From: Pycnococcus provasolii | Lineage: Eukaryota > Chlorophyta > Pseudoscourfieldiophyceae > Pseudoscourfieldiales > Pycnococcaceae | DNA length: 64,000 nucleotides | Direction of reading: 5' to 3' | Assembly (NCBI GenBank): GCA_938743325.2 | Contig: OW568903.1 | Span: 62,001 to 126,000, forward strand | The notes under the pieces: model-generated | The model's input: the letters and a program-made list of their open reading frames with translations, nothing else | What the model was told of the DNA's origin: nothing | Databases searched by the model: none | Shown: one piece after another, positions 19,456 through 31,700 of the stretch | Position numbering within the stretch: position 1 is the first letter of the stretch | How the letters are laid out: every line of letters begins with the position of its first letter | Made by a program: the position numbers and the translations under genes

Positions 19456-20172
19456 ATGGCGGGATCCGGCGCACCCTCCTCGGCGGCGGCGGCGGCGGCG
19501 GCGGCGTGTCCCCCCTCGTCCTTTGAAGCCGCGCAGCAGAATCAGAAGTCGTCGGCTGCTCCATCAGGTGGTTCGTTCACGTGCCACCTGCCCTCGAGTA
19601 AAGTTCGTAAAGTTCTTCTAGCGGTGGAGTGGCACAGCGATGCTGGTGGTGGTGCTCCTGGTGGTGGAGGGATGGACCGTGTAGGACGTATGGACTCGTG
19701 TGTGCCTGGTGCAGTTGCTGCTGCTACGCAAGCTCTCATCGAGTCGTTAACCATCGCAGCTGCTCGCATCGCCTCCAAAAGAGGGGATTCTCAGATTTTA
19801 CCAGGACACGTTAAGCAGGCGGTGGATAGTGAAGATGTGTACGCGCTATTTAGGGACGTCGTCGCTGACGCGCCAACCTTGCCTGAACAGGTGGTGGCGG
19901 GGACAGCAGGTGGGGCGAAGAAGACAAAGGGAAAAAATAAGGTGGCGGCGAAAACAACAAACGCAAAGAGAAGGAAAACGCAAACAACTCAGCAGAACGT
20001 CGAACGTGCCAACGATGACGCTCAAGCTGCTCCTGAACCTGCCAACGCCGACGGTGTCGACAATGACGCGTACTACTTTCCCGCCCCCGGCGGTGGCGCT
20101 CTTCTCCCGCAAGAGGCTAGCGACGCAGCACTCGCCAATATGTTTGAAGACGTCGACGACGACTACGACTAG
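19456..20172 (+). CDS. NC2 alpha (DRAP1) histone-fold transcription repressor subunit
   Basis: A 238-residue protein. The histone fold begins CHLPSSKVRKVLLAVEW (about 36-52, corresponding to the PPARIKKIM helix of DRAP1). VGRMDSCVPGAVAAATQALIESL and LPGHVKQAVDSEDVYALFRDVV follow, lining up with VPVIISRALELFLESL and [20 protein letters not shown] of human DRAP1. A basic linker (KKTKGKNKVAAKTT) and an acidic C-terminus ending DDDYD also match that family. NC2alpha pairs with NC2beta (Dr1) to bind TBP on the TATA box and block TFIIA/TFIIB. A Gly-rich insert of about 15 residues (around 54-68) separates the first two helices, which is unusual. NF-YC or POLE4-type histone folds are the alternatives, but the downstream helix and tail favour NC2alpha. 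The stop lies 44 bp from that of the convergent phosphatase. Confidence 0.7.
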   Translation: MAGSGAPSSAAAAAAAACPPSSFEAAQQNQKSSAAPSGGSFTCHLPSSKVRKVLLAVEWHSDAGGGAPGGGGMDRVGRMDSCVPGAVAAATQALIESLTIAAARIASKRGDSQILPGHVKQAVDSEDVYALFRDVVADAPTLPEQVVAGTAGGAKKTKGKNKVAAKTTNAKRRKTQTTQQNVERANDDAQAAPEPANADGVDNDAYYFPAPGGGALLPQEASDAALANMFEDVDDDYD

Positions 20173-20216
20173 AACGCGTGCGTATGTGTCTTATGTGTAT
20201 CAACTGTATGGAAAAT

Positions 20217-21770
20217 TTACACGTTCTTTCGAAACACCGTCGTTCGCACGTCGCGCCCCAGGCCTTCTGCGTCGACGAATATCGTGTCGAAGCGTGACGC
20301 GCGAAGCTCGTGAACGGCGAACCCGTAGTATGCACTTGCGACGTGCAGCTTGTGCTCGTGGCCGACAGCGCCCAACGGCAGGCAGCTCGCGCTTGCACCC
20401 GCCTCACACCGCTTGTCGAAGGCGTGCAGGTCGTAGCCGCCGACGCCATTCACCAGAAAGTGCACGCTGGAACTCGCTCCGCGCGACTCGATGTGCTGAA
20501 CGGTGTGATCGTGGCCGCCGAGGTAAACGAGCGGTGGTCGGTCTGCACGTTGTGCGCGCTCGCTGTGGTCGGCATACTTGCGAATGCGGTAGTCGCGGTG
20601 GAGCATCTCCGCAGCGCTCAGCCCACCTTCGTTCGGCGGCGCGCACGATCGCCGCGTCGCGCTCAGCACAGGCCTGTGTCCCACGACGATCATCCACGGT
20701 GCCGCGCCGTCAGCGCCGGAGGACCAGCGCTCGAGCTCACGCTCGACGTACGCGTTGTGTTCCTCGCTCACCGCGCGCCCCGCGGCGTCGGGGCGATAGC
20801 AGCGGTCGTACATGTGCCTTCGCGTCGAGCCGTCGCCATCCTCCACTCCCGGCATGGAGCCCTCGCCAGCGACAGTGTCGCTGAAAACGAACTGCACAGC
20901 GGCGTTTTTCATGGCGTCGTATGCGTTCGTCCCGCTCTCAGCCGCATCCCCTCTTGCGTTAGCTCGTACGCCGAACCACTGTGCGGGCATACGCCATCGT
21001 CTTCTCTTGTTCGAGCTGCTCGCCGTGTATTGGACCTGAGCACCGACGTCGCCGCAGTGGTCGTGATCTCCGAGCGCCATGAACCAAGGCACGCTGCGTA
21101 GTGCTTGCGCGCCATACACGCTTTCAAAGTTCTGTCTGAATTGCCTTTGCGCGCTATGTTTTTCGACGCCTGTGGGGTAGAAGTTATCGCCAAGTCCAAC
21201 AATAAACGAAGGTCTCAGTGAAGCCGTGACGTTCGCTAACGCCAAGGCGGCGGTACGCGCACCGGCGGTGTTGACCCCAAAGTCACCAATGGAAAAGAAA
21301 CGCAAAACATTATCGTCATCACCATCCGACGACGACGTTGATGAAGCTTCCTTATGAATGTCAACCAACAGAGATGCCAAACGGGCGAACGAAGGAGGAA
21401 GGTTCGGCGCATCAGATGAAGACCACAAGGCAGACGACGACTTTGACGACGACCCAGAAAAAAGAAACAGGAACAAACCGGAAAGCACGAGAATGCCTAT
21501 CAAAGTGTTATACACGCAAGACTTCTTGACCACACCAGGCCAGATCCTGTACAAGATAAAAAAGGGAGAAGGCTTCGACGCGTAAATGTCGTCGAACGAA
21601 GCCATCGCCATGAGGCATCCAAAACCTACTACGAAGGAAGCCGTCCAAGACACGCGAGTCCCTGCAGACGTCAAGGGAAAGCTCCGAACGCGGCGGATGT
21701 TTGGATGGATGTTTTGCGTTCGCCGGATGGCGAGAGCGCCCCGAGGCTCGTGACAAACACCGGAAACCAT
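20217..21770 (-). CDS. Membrane-anchored TRAP-type purple acid phosphatase
   Basis: Up to 517 residues (ATG 21770). ATGs at 21611 and 21605 (MAMASFDDIYA) are equally plausible starts. A transmembrane segment (YNTLIGILVLSGLFLFLFSG) lies about 35 residues after those, giving a signal-anchor topology. The metallophosphoesterase domain carries the ordered metal motifs of tartrate-resistant acid phosphatase: GDFG, GDNFYPTG, MALGDHDHCGD, VVGHRPV and GGHDHTVQH. The family hydrolyses phosphate monoesters at an Fe-Fe or Fe-Zn/Mn centre, usually outside the cytosol, and helps scavenge phosphate. Oddity: the normally invariant Asn of the GNHD motif is Asp (codon GAT). The downstream insert between GDHDH and the final His motifs is longer than in mammalian TRAP. 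The gene is convergent with NC2alpha. Confidence 0.8.
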   Translation of the reverse strand: MVSGVCHEPRGALAIRRTQNIHPNIRRVRSFPLTSAGTRVSWTASFVVGFGCLMAMASFDDIYASKPSPFFILYRIWPGVVKKSCVYNTLIGILVLSGLFLFLFSGSSSKSSSALWSSSDAPNLPPSFARLASLLVDIHKEASSTSSSDGDDDNVLRFFSIGDFGVNTAGARTAALALANVTASLRPSFIVGLGDNFYPTGVEKHSAQRQFRQNFESVYGAQALRSVPWFMALGDHDHCGDVGAQVQYTASSSNKRRRWRMPAQWFGVRANARGDAAESGTNAYDAMKNAAVQFVFSDTVAGEGSMPGVEDGDGSTRRHMYDRCYRPDAAGRAVSEEHNAYVERELERWSSGADGAAPWMIVVGHRPVLSATRRSCAPPNEGGLSAAEMLHRDYRIRKYADHSERAQRADRPPLVYLGGHDHTVQHIESRGASSSVHFLVNGVGGYDLHAFDKRCEAGASASCLPLGAVGHEHKLHVASAYYGFAVHELRASRFDTIFVDAEGLGRDVRTTVFRKNV

Positions 21771-22737
21771 TGATTTTTTTTATAAATCGGGATCCGTCGT
21801 TTAACGCAGTTTCTTTGGGGACTGTTCCTTCTTTCCCTCGGGGGATCCCGCTCGCTCGGCGGGGCACACATGCATGCTCCCCCTCCACCAACAGCGTGTG
21901 GTCTCGCTCACGAAGCCGCGCACACCGCCAACTTCGGGGCAGACCTCCGCATGGCGTACACGCCGCCCAGGCGCCACCAGCCCTGGCACGCGCCACCGCT
22001 CCGCGACGCGAACATCCTAAATAAACCGACTCTTGAAAGCCCGAGTTCGCATTCTATCTATGCTCGCCATTGCATATTATGTGAGGCGCTGGCCCGCGAT
22101 TTACGCGAGGGAGGTCGTCCTTCGACTTGGCCACGGCATTTGATGGAAAACGATTGTGCGAGGCTTTCGTTGGTTAGAACCCATCTGACGCATTGAAGGC
22201 GATGCTTGAGAACGACACTCAACATCATCACAAAGTGCACGAGTACATGAATGTGCTTCTACTACTTGCACTCGAGACAAATCTATACATGGAGTACGAA
22301 GATGACAACTCGGCTGAGGACTTCAAGACATGGTTGCCCAGAAGTATAGCGACGATCATCAACTCATGACGTACAAGATGGTCGTGAGAGCGGGGCAACA
22401 CCTTGCGTTGTACGAAGCTGGAAAGAGAGCGCAAGACGCGCAAGCGATCCGACACGCGCGACAACATCCGCTGCAACGCGGCCGAGGGACTTGGCCGACG
22501 GCTTCGCGCGCATATGAGGGGTGCCATAATTAGGGTATATCATTTTTCTGTCTTTTAGAAGCACGTGTGTATAATAAACTAAAAAAAAATCAAATTAGAG
22601 ATTGTTTTTTCAAATTTATTTATTCATTTTTGGCATGTAAAAGGGATATTTGGTGGTAGTTATTTAGATTAGCACGTGTATGCATGCAAATCAATCACAC
22701 GCCATCCTCCTCCTCATCGTCGTCATCGTCATAATCA
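21771..22737. other. Intergenic spacer with a possible small ORF
   Basis: About 970 bp with no firm gene. A 57-codon frame starts at 22202 on the plus strand (MLENDTQHHHKVHEYMNV) and ends at an in-frame TGA near 22368. Its composition is protein-like, but I find no match and no clear start context. It might be the end of a spliced or decayed gene. The last 180 bp before 22737 are AT-rich, as expected for the 3' flank of the next gene. Confidence 0.3.
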
Positions 22738-25700
22738 TCACAGACTTCCGACGAGATATCTGGACTTGTTCGCCTTCTTGAACACGCCCGATGAATCAGG
22801 CACGATGTTCAGCGGTTCCGCAGCCTCGCCGTTCGCGCGTTTCTCAATGTTCGACATAAGAGCCTGCGAATCCTTGTTGTTCACTGCTTCAATCAGAAGC
22901 AGCTCTCCCTTGTCCCACTTCTCCGCCTCCTTCTCCTTCACAGCCTTGAGAGCTGTGTCTAGACTCCACATCACCTCGAGGTACTTCTTCACCGTCTTCA
23001 GCGCCATCGACGCGTACTTCACGTCAGCGTCGGTGAACTTCTTCGACAGGTTGATCGACGTGCTAAACGCGCGCTCCATAAGAGCTTTCTCGCGCTTGTC
23101 ATCGCATTCCTCTGGCGTCTTCACGCTCGCAAGCTTCTTGCCAAGATTTTTCGCCGGCTTCCCACCGAGCTTGCGCAGGTGGAATCGGAGCACGCCCCAC
23201 AGCTGGTTGGCCATCGCCTTGTTCACCGGGAAGCCGTGAGGAGGTCCAATGTCGTCCGACAAGTCGTTGTCAACGCCCTCAATGGGCATGTTGTGGAAGA
23301 GCGCATCGTCCTCTGGATGAATGTACACGAAGAGCGAGCAGACGAGCGAAATGACAACGTCGGTGGAGTTGCGATACATCTTCATCTCCGAAAACGCCTG
23401 GTTGATAGCATTTGATGTCGCAAATGTGTGCTGTAGAGCAGCGCGAAGCTTGCGGATTTCGGCAGCAGTTTCGAGAACTTGGTGGAATTGCATTTTCTCC
23501 ATCGCAGATTTCCACATGACGTACCCAGAAATTTTCTTCTTCTTTTGCATGAGCCCGAGCTCGTTGCCTGTTGCGTCAGGCTTTTCTGTGATCCTGCCAT
23601 CCGCGAGAGACATGTTCGCCTTCATCTGCGCAGCGTACGCAGCTTGTGCAGCATCCTCAGCCCTTAGTGACATCATGTCCACGCTGCCGATGCCAACACC
23701 GTAGGCGACAGCCAGGTTGTCGAGCGACTCAAGCACTGGCGACATTTCCGCCCTCTCAAATCGCGACAATTTCGAAATTTTCTCGCCCGATTCGACACTA
23801 TCAGTCATCCTGTAGGTGTGCTTCACATGCCTCTCAAGACCCGTCGAAATGACACCCCACACGTAAGTTTCCGTAGATCCTGGCTCCTTCGGCACGTGGA
23901 TCGGCAGGCAGACCACGTCGCTCATCCCCGTCTCGTCCAATCCTGCGCTCACCATGCGCATGCCCTGCTCAAGGCACTGGAAATGGGCAGGAGATTCTAG
24001 GGGCTTGTCAAGAACCACCGGCGTTCCTTCCGGGTTCGGCGGCAGTCCCTTTTTGCACACGAGTGTTTTCCTCATCGGTGCATCCACGTTGTATGAAGGA
24101 CCTTCGTCGTCAAGCTCCACCATCTGCCATACAATGCAAGGCACGTCCGTGGCATCGAAGGGCTGCCCACCACCGTTCGGATCGGTCCAGTAAGACTTGA
24201 AGTTGTCGTAAGCCCTTGAAAGATTATTGTCGAAGTCGGACAGAGTCTTGATGTTATAGAACATGTCATGGTACGATCCCGGGTGAGTCTGTTCTTCGCA
24301 CTGCACTTCGGCATTGGCGAAGGACTTGTCGTCACCTGCCGTTGCCGCATTCAACTTCTGCTGAAGCTCAATGCGACTATTCGTCTCCGCCTCGAGCTCG
24401 GCTTTCAGACGAGCGAGTTCTTCCAGCATCTTGGCGTGCTCGTCCTTGCTTACCGTGCCTTCAGCCGCCATCTTCTGGTCCTTTGCATCTTGCAAAGCCT
24501 TCCGCAACATCTCAATCTCCTTCTGCATGCGATCCATTTCTCCCGCATGAAGCTTTCGTATGCTCTCAGCCTCCGATGCGTCAATCCCCTCGGCCATTTT
24601 TAGGTGCTCTGTCTCGAGTGCTTCGCGCAGCCGCTTGCTCGATTCCTCCAGATCCTTAATTCTCGAGTTACGCTCCTCCAGATCTCCTTGCAGTGCCAAC
24701 AACTCCGCGCGTGCATTCTCCAGATCAATCTCCAGATTTGACATGTCGCGCAGCCTTTGCTCAGCGAGCATGCGCGCGTTGCGCTCCTCCTCCAAAGCCG
24801 CCATCATTTTCTTCAAGCTTTCGTCACCGTCCTTCTTTTCGTCAAGCATTCGTGAAAATTCATCACGTTCAGCCTTCAGCGTCTCCATCAAGGCTTCCAT
24901 GGCTGCGATCTTCTGGCGCAGCAGCTCAGCATCCTCCTCCTCATTCGCCTTTTCGCGGCCGGCAGCCTCGTAGGCACGGATCTGAGCTTCGAGATCAAGA
25001 ATACGCTGGCGCTCCGCGTCAAGTTCGTGCAGCAATTTATCGTGAGCCTCGCTGGCATGCTTTTGCGCCTCCAACAGGGCGATGATTTCATCACGTTCAG
25101 CCTTGATCATTTTCAGCTCGTCGGCGTGCTCCTGCTTCATCGCTTTCATGGCATCTTGTGCCTTCCTCACATTTTCGCGACTTTCATTCAGCTGAGCCAT
25201 AAGACTTTCAATAAGCGCGTCCGATTCAGAAATCATCCTTTTCAATTTGTCAAGCTCATCCGCAAGCTCGGCGTTCATATCACGAATCGTTTCCGTTTGC
25301 TGTTCACGGAAGTCGCCTTGTCTGGCAATAGTCACGTTCAAGTACTTGGCTATCTCAGCCTCAAGTTCATCCTTCTTTTCCTGCAGCTTTGCCAAGCTCG
25401 CCTCAAACATTTGGCGTTTCTGCTGCTCCATGTCATACTCCATCTCCAAGCGAGCCGCCGAGGATATAGCCTCCTCCATCGCCTTTCGAAATTTCGCCTC
25501 CATTTCAGCCATCTGCGCGTCGCGGGAAGCCTGCTGATTCTCCGCAGCAGCAAGTTTAACACCCATTTCCCCGAGTGCCATCTTGAGCTCACTGAGGTGG
25601 AAGTCGAGCTCTGCCGACAGCTCCTCTTGTTCGCGTAGTTGATCGGTCAAATTTTGGACGTAAGCTTGCATGCGCGCCATTTCGGAACGCAACGCGCGCA

Positions 25701-27694
25701 TTAAACCCATCGTCATCTTCAGCTGCGCATTCCGGCAATCATTCACGACTCGAGTCATGTCGAGCTTTTCCTGCATTTCCGCAATCAGCTCGTCTTTCGA
25801 CTTTCCCGCATCAGCCTGCTGCTCTAATTTAAGATTCTCATCCTTAAGCTTTCGTATTTCCGCACGCATTGTTGCCAGGATTTGCCGCAGCCGCTCAAGC
25901 TCCGCATTTTTCTCCTTGAGTTCATCCCGCAGGTCGTTGATAAGGTTCGTCGTCTTCGAGTTGTTCAACTCGTTGACATCTGTTGTTGCGTATGTTAGGT
26001 TAGTCATTGACATTCATTATGCTCCAAGGCTGGTTGGGCGTAAAACTACACTTACTTTTCTGTTGCTTGAGTTGAGCCAACGCATTGGCAAGCTTGCGCT
26101 TCAGAGCCTCGATTTCAGAGCGCAGTGCCATGAACTGTTCACTCGCCTTCTTCTCCGCCTTCTTCATTGCCTCGTCGTGAGCCATGCTCAGGTCGGATAG
26201 CTCCCTGTCGTGCGCCTTGTTCATTTCTTCATGTTGCTTGGTAAGGTTCTCGAGATCTTCAAATGCCTTGGCGGCGTCGCCAATCGCGCTATCGCGCATA
26301 GCAGCGGCAATGGAGTCCGCCTTTTCGAGCGAGTCAACGAAGATGCCGAGCAGGCCCGCTTGAAGGCGAATGAGCGCAAGCGCATCCTCGCGGCCGCGGG
26401 GGAGCACGATCGTCGCATACTTTGCGACGGCTAGAACGGACTTCGCCGCCTCGCCGCTTTCATCGGTGCAGCACAGCGGAACGCCTGGATTGGATATGAC
26501 AGCCTTGCTGCGCGCTCCGCCGGGCGCGCTCGGCCAGCCTCCCGCGCCTGGATTCATGCCAAGGTGGCACTCGAGGCTTGCGTAGTGCAGGCGATCCCAC
26601 ATCTCCTGCACGTTGTCGATGAGCGGGTCGAAGATTGCGGACAGCACGGCAACTTTCTTTCCGTTTCCGAACGGCTCGATGCGAAGGTCGCCGACGATGC
26701 CCGCCGCGAGCTCTCTCGCGTCGGGTATGCGAACGTCGAAGTGCATGTACAGCCACGGTCCAGCGGCGGCCGTCGCGCCTGGCATTCCCGACACCACCGC
26801 GATGGTCGACTGGTTCTCCGCACCCTGGCTCGCGAGCAGCCTTTTGCTTGACGCCCTTTGAATTTGCTCGTCGTTGAAAAAGTACCTCGTCCAGCCGGTG
26901 GGTGCGACCTGAACTCCGACGGAAACGGAGACGGGCGCCATCGTCGCCTCACCGTCGGTGTACACGGTTGCGGTGGACATGGCCCTTGGCGACATCGCGA
27001 CGATTGCGCCGCCAGTCGCGGTCGCGGGTCTCGTCGGCGGCGACATTCCGTCGAGGCCTGTTGTGGTTACGGTCCCTCGCGAGCCGATGGTTGGCGAGGG
27101 TGCGAACGACGACCCATGTTTAGAGCTAGCTCCTCCTCCTCCTCCTCCCCATATGGCAGGAAGCTGTCCGTCCAGAATCGCCGACGCGGGTGCCATGTAT
27201 CCCGCTGTGTGCTGCGTCATCGTGAGCATGGGCAGTCCTGAGTCGTGGTACAGCACACGTCCTTTACGTGCAAGCGCTTCTGTCGCGAGTCGCATACGCG
27301 ATGCCTGAGCCGAACGCGCCGCCTGCTCTGAAGACAGCTGACTGAGCAGCTTATCTGAGTACCTCGAAGTAACCCCATTAACACGCGATGAGAGACCACC
27401 AGCACGACTACTAACACCCCCGAACGGCCCAAACGTCCCAGTAGAAGTCGCACCGAGCCCACCCACGCCGAACCCCGTCGACGGACGCGCGAGTGGCGTT
27501 CGCGACGGAACCTCGGACTCAGGCGCTAGGGTGGAGGACAGTGAGAGGGAGGAGGAGTAGGCATGGTTCATGAGCGAAGACCCACTGGGGATACTGGATG
27601 CACCACCACCACCACCACCACCATCAGCTGCTGCTGCTCGAGGAGAAGACAAACCGGTCGACGGACGGACGCCGCTGTGTGTCCACTGCTCCAT
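22738..27694 (-). CDS. Coiled-coil protein with two GAF-like domains (two exons)
   Basis: Exons 26056-27694 and 22738-25979 on the minus strand join in frame (AAAA|GTAAGT .. CAACAACAG|AT) to give about 1,626 residues from the ATG at 27694. Residues 1-270 are Ser/Gly/Thr-rich and disordered. About 280-478 is a GAF-like alpha/beta domain (LYMHFDVRIPDARELAAG). About 480-1,093 is a nearly unbroken coiled coil (DELKEKNAELERLRQIL). About 1,100-1,306 is a second GAF-like segment (PVVLDKPLESPAHFQC, DVVCLPIHVP, YVWGVISTG). The rest is helical. GAF domains bind small ligands or pair with each other, and the coiled coil suggests a filament or scaffold, perhaps cytoskeletal or ciliary. No family name can be given. 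A possible acidic tail in the +1 frame follows the stop. Confidence 0.75.
25980..26055 (-). other. 76-nt spliceosomal intron in the GAF/coiled-coil gene
   Basis: On the minus strand the intron starts GTAAGTGTAG and ends ACGCAACAACAG, with a branch-point-like TGACTAACC about 25 nt before the AG. Splicing joins two open frames that overlap here and continues the coiled-coil heptads (QLKQQK-N-VNELNNSK). Without splicing, the upstream frame stops within the intron and the downstream one lacks its N-terminal half. Confidence 0.9.
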
Positions 27695-28707
27695 GGCTGC
27701 TGATGAGGAGGGACTGATGCGGGACTGATGGCGGACTGATGGCGGGAGGGGGGGAGGAAGTTCCCCGACCAAATGCGTCGACCAGAGAATTCTTGCAAGA
27801 ATTTCCCCGACCAAATCCCTCGACCAGAACTTGGGGGAGAATTTTCCCCGACCAAATCACTCCTTGAGAGGAATTTTCATCCGGACCAAATGCGTCGACC
27901 AGAGCATTTCCCCTCTGGTCCAGGGACCCCCTTGCAGGGCTGGCTTGCACTTTGCAGGAAAAAATGGGAAAACCGGTCTTCACGGGACCTAATCCCTGGT
28001 TGGAACCAAAGCTGAAGCCTGAAAGCAGTTCGTTGAGGTGGGGCCCACAACTTGCAAGCCGGCAAGCCCTCCCCTGCTCTTGCAAATTCTCTGCTCCCAT
28101 GATGTGATCAACCCCACAGCCTCCAGCCTCCAGCCTCCTGGGGGGCCTCCAGGTCCAGGTATCCTGAAACCGGCCCCTTCTGGTTCTGGAAGAACCAACA
28201 TTGGCTGCAGCCAACCCAGACTCCCACAGGGGCCTGGGAGGCTGGGAGGCTGGGACCAGTACTGGGATGCCACCCGTCCTTTTCCATCAACATGTGTTCA
28301 TGCATGCTTTTAACTTGCAACTTGCAAGTCCATCCGTGCAACTCTCGTGTCCCCTATGTAAGAACTATTCTGTGAATTGGGAAAAGGGGAAGCCCTCTTG
28401 TAAATAGAGAACGACCTGCTGAACCAACTTTAACGGCTGTGGTGGTGCGAGAGCCCCAGGTGCCAGAGGGGTCTCGTGTTCGGGGCTCGACATTGGAGTC
28501 ACGCTGTTTCGGGTTTAGTTAGACATCGACTAACTATTTTGAATTTGTTTTCTCTGTTCGCGAGTGGCATTAGGCCACTTGCAGTAGTAGCATTAGGAGA
28601 AGGGAAAAGTGAAAGTGAAGAAACGTGTCATCAGTGAATTAAGTTAGTTACTCCAGAAAAAAAAAATCAAAACACTTCCCACACCATGGATGACGGTATC
28701 TGTCTTC
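27695..28707. other. Intergenic spacer with CCCCGACCAAAT repeats
   Basis: Between the GAF/coiled-coil start and the aconitase stop. At 27761-27925 a roughly 45-bp unit (TTCCCCGACCAAATGCGTCG, ACCAGAGAATT...) occurs three to four times with variation. The CCCCGACCA core also occurs inside the transposon at 58.4-59.3 kb and near 63.27 kb, so this may be a relic of a related element. The stretch 27,930-28,330 is rich in CTTGCAA and CCAGCCTCC short repeats. No gene is seen. Confidence 0.6.
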
Positions 28708-31700
28708 TCAAATGCTATCGGCGATCTTCTTGTACTCCTCAATTTGGTCAAAGTTGAGGTACCTGTACGTGTCCGATGCATCGTCTCGAAGCTTCTGCCA
28801 AACCTCAAGGTACTCTGCGGGCGTCGGAAGCTTCCCTGTCATCGCCGACACCGCCGCAAGCTCCGCGCTAGCGAGGTACACATTTGCACCCTTACCAAGG
28901 CGATTGGGGAAGTTCCTTGTGCTCGTAGACACAACGGTGGTGTTGTCCTTAACGCGCGCCTGGTTTCCCATGCAGAGCGAGCATCCGGGCATCTCCATGC
29001 GCGCTCCAACTTTTCCAAACGTGGAGTAGTATCCCTCCGCCGTTAGCTGTGCGCTGTCCATCTTCGTCGGGGGTGCAATCCAAAGTCTGGTGGAAAGCTC
29101 GCTGTCGTGTGTCTGCAGCAGCTTGCCAGCAGCGCGGAAGTGTCCAATGTTCGTCATGCAGCTTCCGATGAACACCTCGTCGATCTTGTCGCCCATCACC
29201 TCGCTCAGCAGGCGCGCGTCGTCCGGATCGTTGGGCGCGCACAGCACAGGCTCCTTGAGCTCGTCGAGGTTGATATCGATCGTCGCGGCGTACTCCGCAC
29301 CCTCGTCCGCCTCGAGCAGCGTCGGATTCGCGAGCCAAGCTTCCATGCCCTCAATGCGCCTGCGCATCGTGCGCTCGTCGCCGTAGCCTTCTGCGATCAT
29401 CCATTTCAGCATGGTGATATTCGAGTTGAGGTACTCGATGATCGGCTCCTTGTTCAGCTGGATGGTGCAGCCTGCGGCACTTCGCTCCGCAGACGCGTCG
29501 CTGAGTTCGAAAGCCTGTTCGCACTTCAGGTCGGGCAGGCCCTCAATCTCAAGGATGCGTCCGCTGAAGATATTTTTCTTGCCCGCCTTTGCAACCGTCA
29601 GCAGGCCATTCTTGATTGCGTAGTACGGGATGGCATGCACGAGGTCGCGCAGCGTGATGCCCGGTTGCATAGTGCCCGTGAATCGCACGAGCACGCTCTC
29701 CGGCATGTCGAGCGGCATCACCCCGGTGGCGGCGGCGAATGCGACAAGGCCAGATCCGGCGGGGAACGAGATGCCGATGGGAAAGCGCGTGTGACTGTCG
29801 CCGCCCGTGCCGACGGTGTCAGGCAGCAGCATGCGGTTCAGCCACGAGTGAATGACGCCATCGCCGGGACGCAGAGACACGCCGCCGCGATTGCGGATGA
29901 AATCGGGAAGCGTGTGGTGCGTCACGACGTCAACAGGCTTGGGGTACGCCGCCGTGTGGCAGAACGACTGCATGACGAGGTCGGCGGAGAAACCCAGGCA
30001 CGCGAGGTCCTTCAGCTCGTCGCGCGTCATCGGCCCGGTGGTATCCTGCGATCCCACGCTCGTCATGCGAGGCTCGCAGTACGCCCCCGGCAGAATGCCC
30101 TCGACACCGCACGCCTTTCCAACCATCTTCTGAGCGAGCGTGTACTTCGGCTTTCCCTCGGACGCGGCTGGTGGCGTGGGTTTGCGGAAGAGCCCGGAAT
30201 CCTCCGACATGCCCAGGGAAGCGCGTGCCTTCGTGGTGAGTCCTCGTCCGATGATGAGAGGGATGCGGCCTCCGGCACGAACTTCGTCGAGTATCACGTC
30301 AGTTTTGAGCTCGAAGTTCGTGACGACGTCGTCCGTGCCGTGCGATTTGATGACGCCCTCGTGCGGGAAAATGTCGATGACATCGCCGTACTTGATGTTG
30401 CTCACATCGCACTCGATCGGAAGCGCGCCCGAATCCTCGAGCGTGTTGAAGAAGATGGGCGCGATCTTCCCACCAAGCACGACACCTCCGGTGCGCTTGT
30501 TTGGCACGTTGGGGATGTCTTCTCCCATGAACCAGAGAATCGAGTTCGTCGCTGACTTTCGGCTGGATCCCGTTCCTACGACGTCACCGGCGTACGCGAG
30601 CTGAAATCCTTTTTCTTTGAGTTCGTCAATCTGCGTCATGGCATCGTGGATTCCCTCTCTTGGATTTTTCAGCATAGCGAGAGCGTGCACGGGAATGTCA
30701 GGTCGACTCCAAGCTTCAGTGGCTGGCGACAGGTCGTCCGTGTTCGTCTCGCCGGCTACGAAGAACACCGCGACGGTTATCTTCTCAGGCACCTCCGGTC
30801 GGCCGGTGAACCACTCGCCTTCTGCCCAGCTCTGCATGACGGCCTTTGCCATGACGTTGTTTGCCTTGGCAAGCGCCTCGACGTCGTGGAATGCGTCGAA
30901 CATGAGCGTGGTTGTTTTAAGGGCTGTCGCCGCGGCGTTCGCGACGTCCGCGTCGGCGTCTTCGAGTGCGGCGACGAGCGGCGCGACGTTGTACCCGCCT
31001 TGCATCGTTCCGAGAAGTTGCACCGCCTCGACACGCGTGATGACTGGACACGTGGTATCGCCTTTCGCGACGGCGGCGAGGAATCCCGCCTTGACATAGG
31101 CCGCCTCGTCGACACCGGGCGGGACCCTGTGCGTGAGAAGACTTTTGAGCTCAGACGCTTCGTCTGCGGGCGGATTTTCGAGAAGTTCCACCAACGCAGA
31201 CGTCTGCTTGGCATCCAGAGGGCGAGGCACGACACCCTCCGCCTTGCGCGAAGACACCTACATGTATATGCATAGAAAGAAGTGCGTTGTGAGATTTTAT
31301 GTTTTCATGTATGTGGCAGAAAGAAAGAACACACACCAAAATAAAAAAAAATGTGATTCATGTGAAGAGAAATAAAAAGACAAACATAAAAATCAAAATC
31401 AAAATCAACATAGAACAAGACGTACGTGCGCATCATACTCCGTCGCGAACGTCGACATCATCACGCGTGAATTCATAAAAGGAGCAGCACGTGCTCCTGA
31501 ACCTCGGAACGGAATTCTCTCAGCAGAGCTCACACCACCACTCAGCAGACTGGTAGCGGATCCTCGACAAGATGCTGCCATAGAGTAAAACCTCCCTGAA
31601 AAGATGGCAGATCCCACTGCCACCCCACTGCCACTCCCACCCTGCAAGGAGAGAGAAGCCCATGCACCACGCATGGCACCCAAGGCACGCATGCCACTAC

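Noticed and set aside
26000-27814. A separate 604-residue gene next to the 1,091-residue coiled-coil gene
   Set aside because: The two frames join through a clean 76-nt intron, with coiled-coil heptads continuing across the junction.
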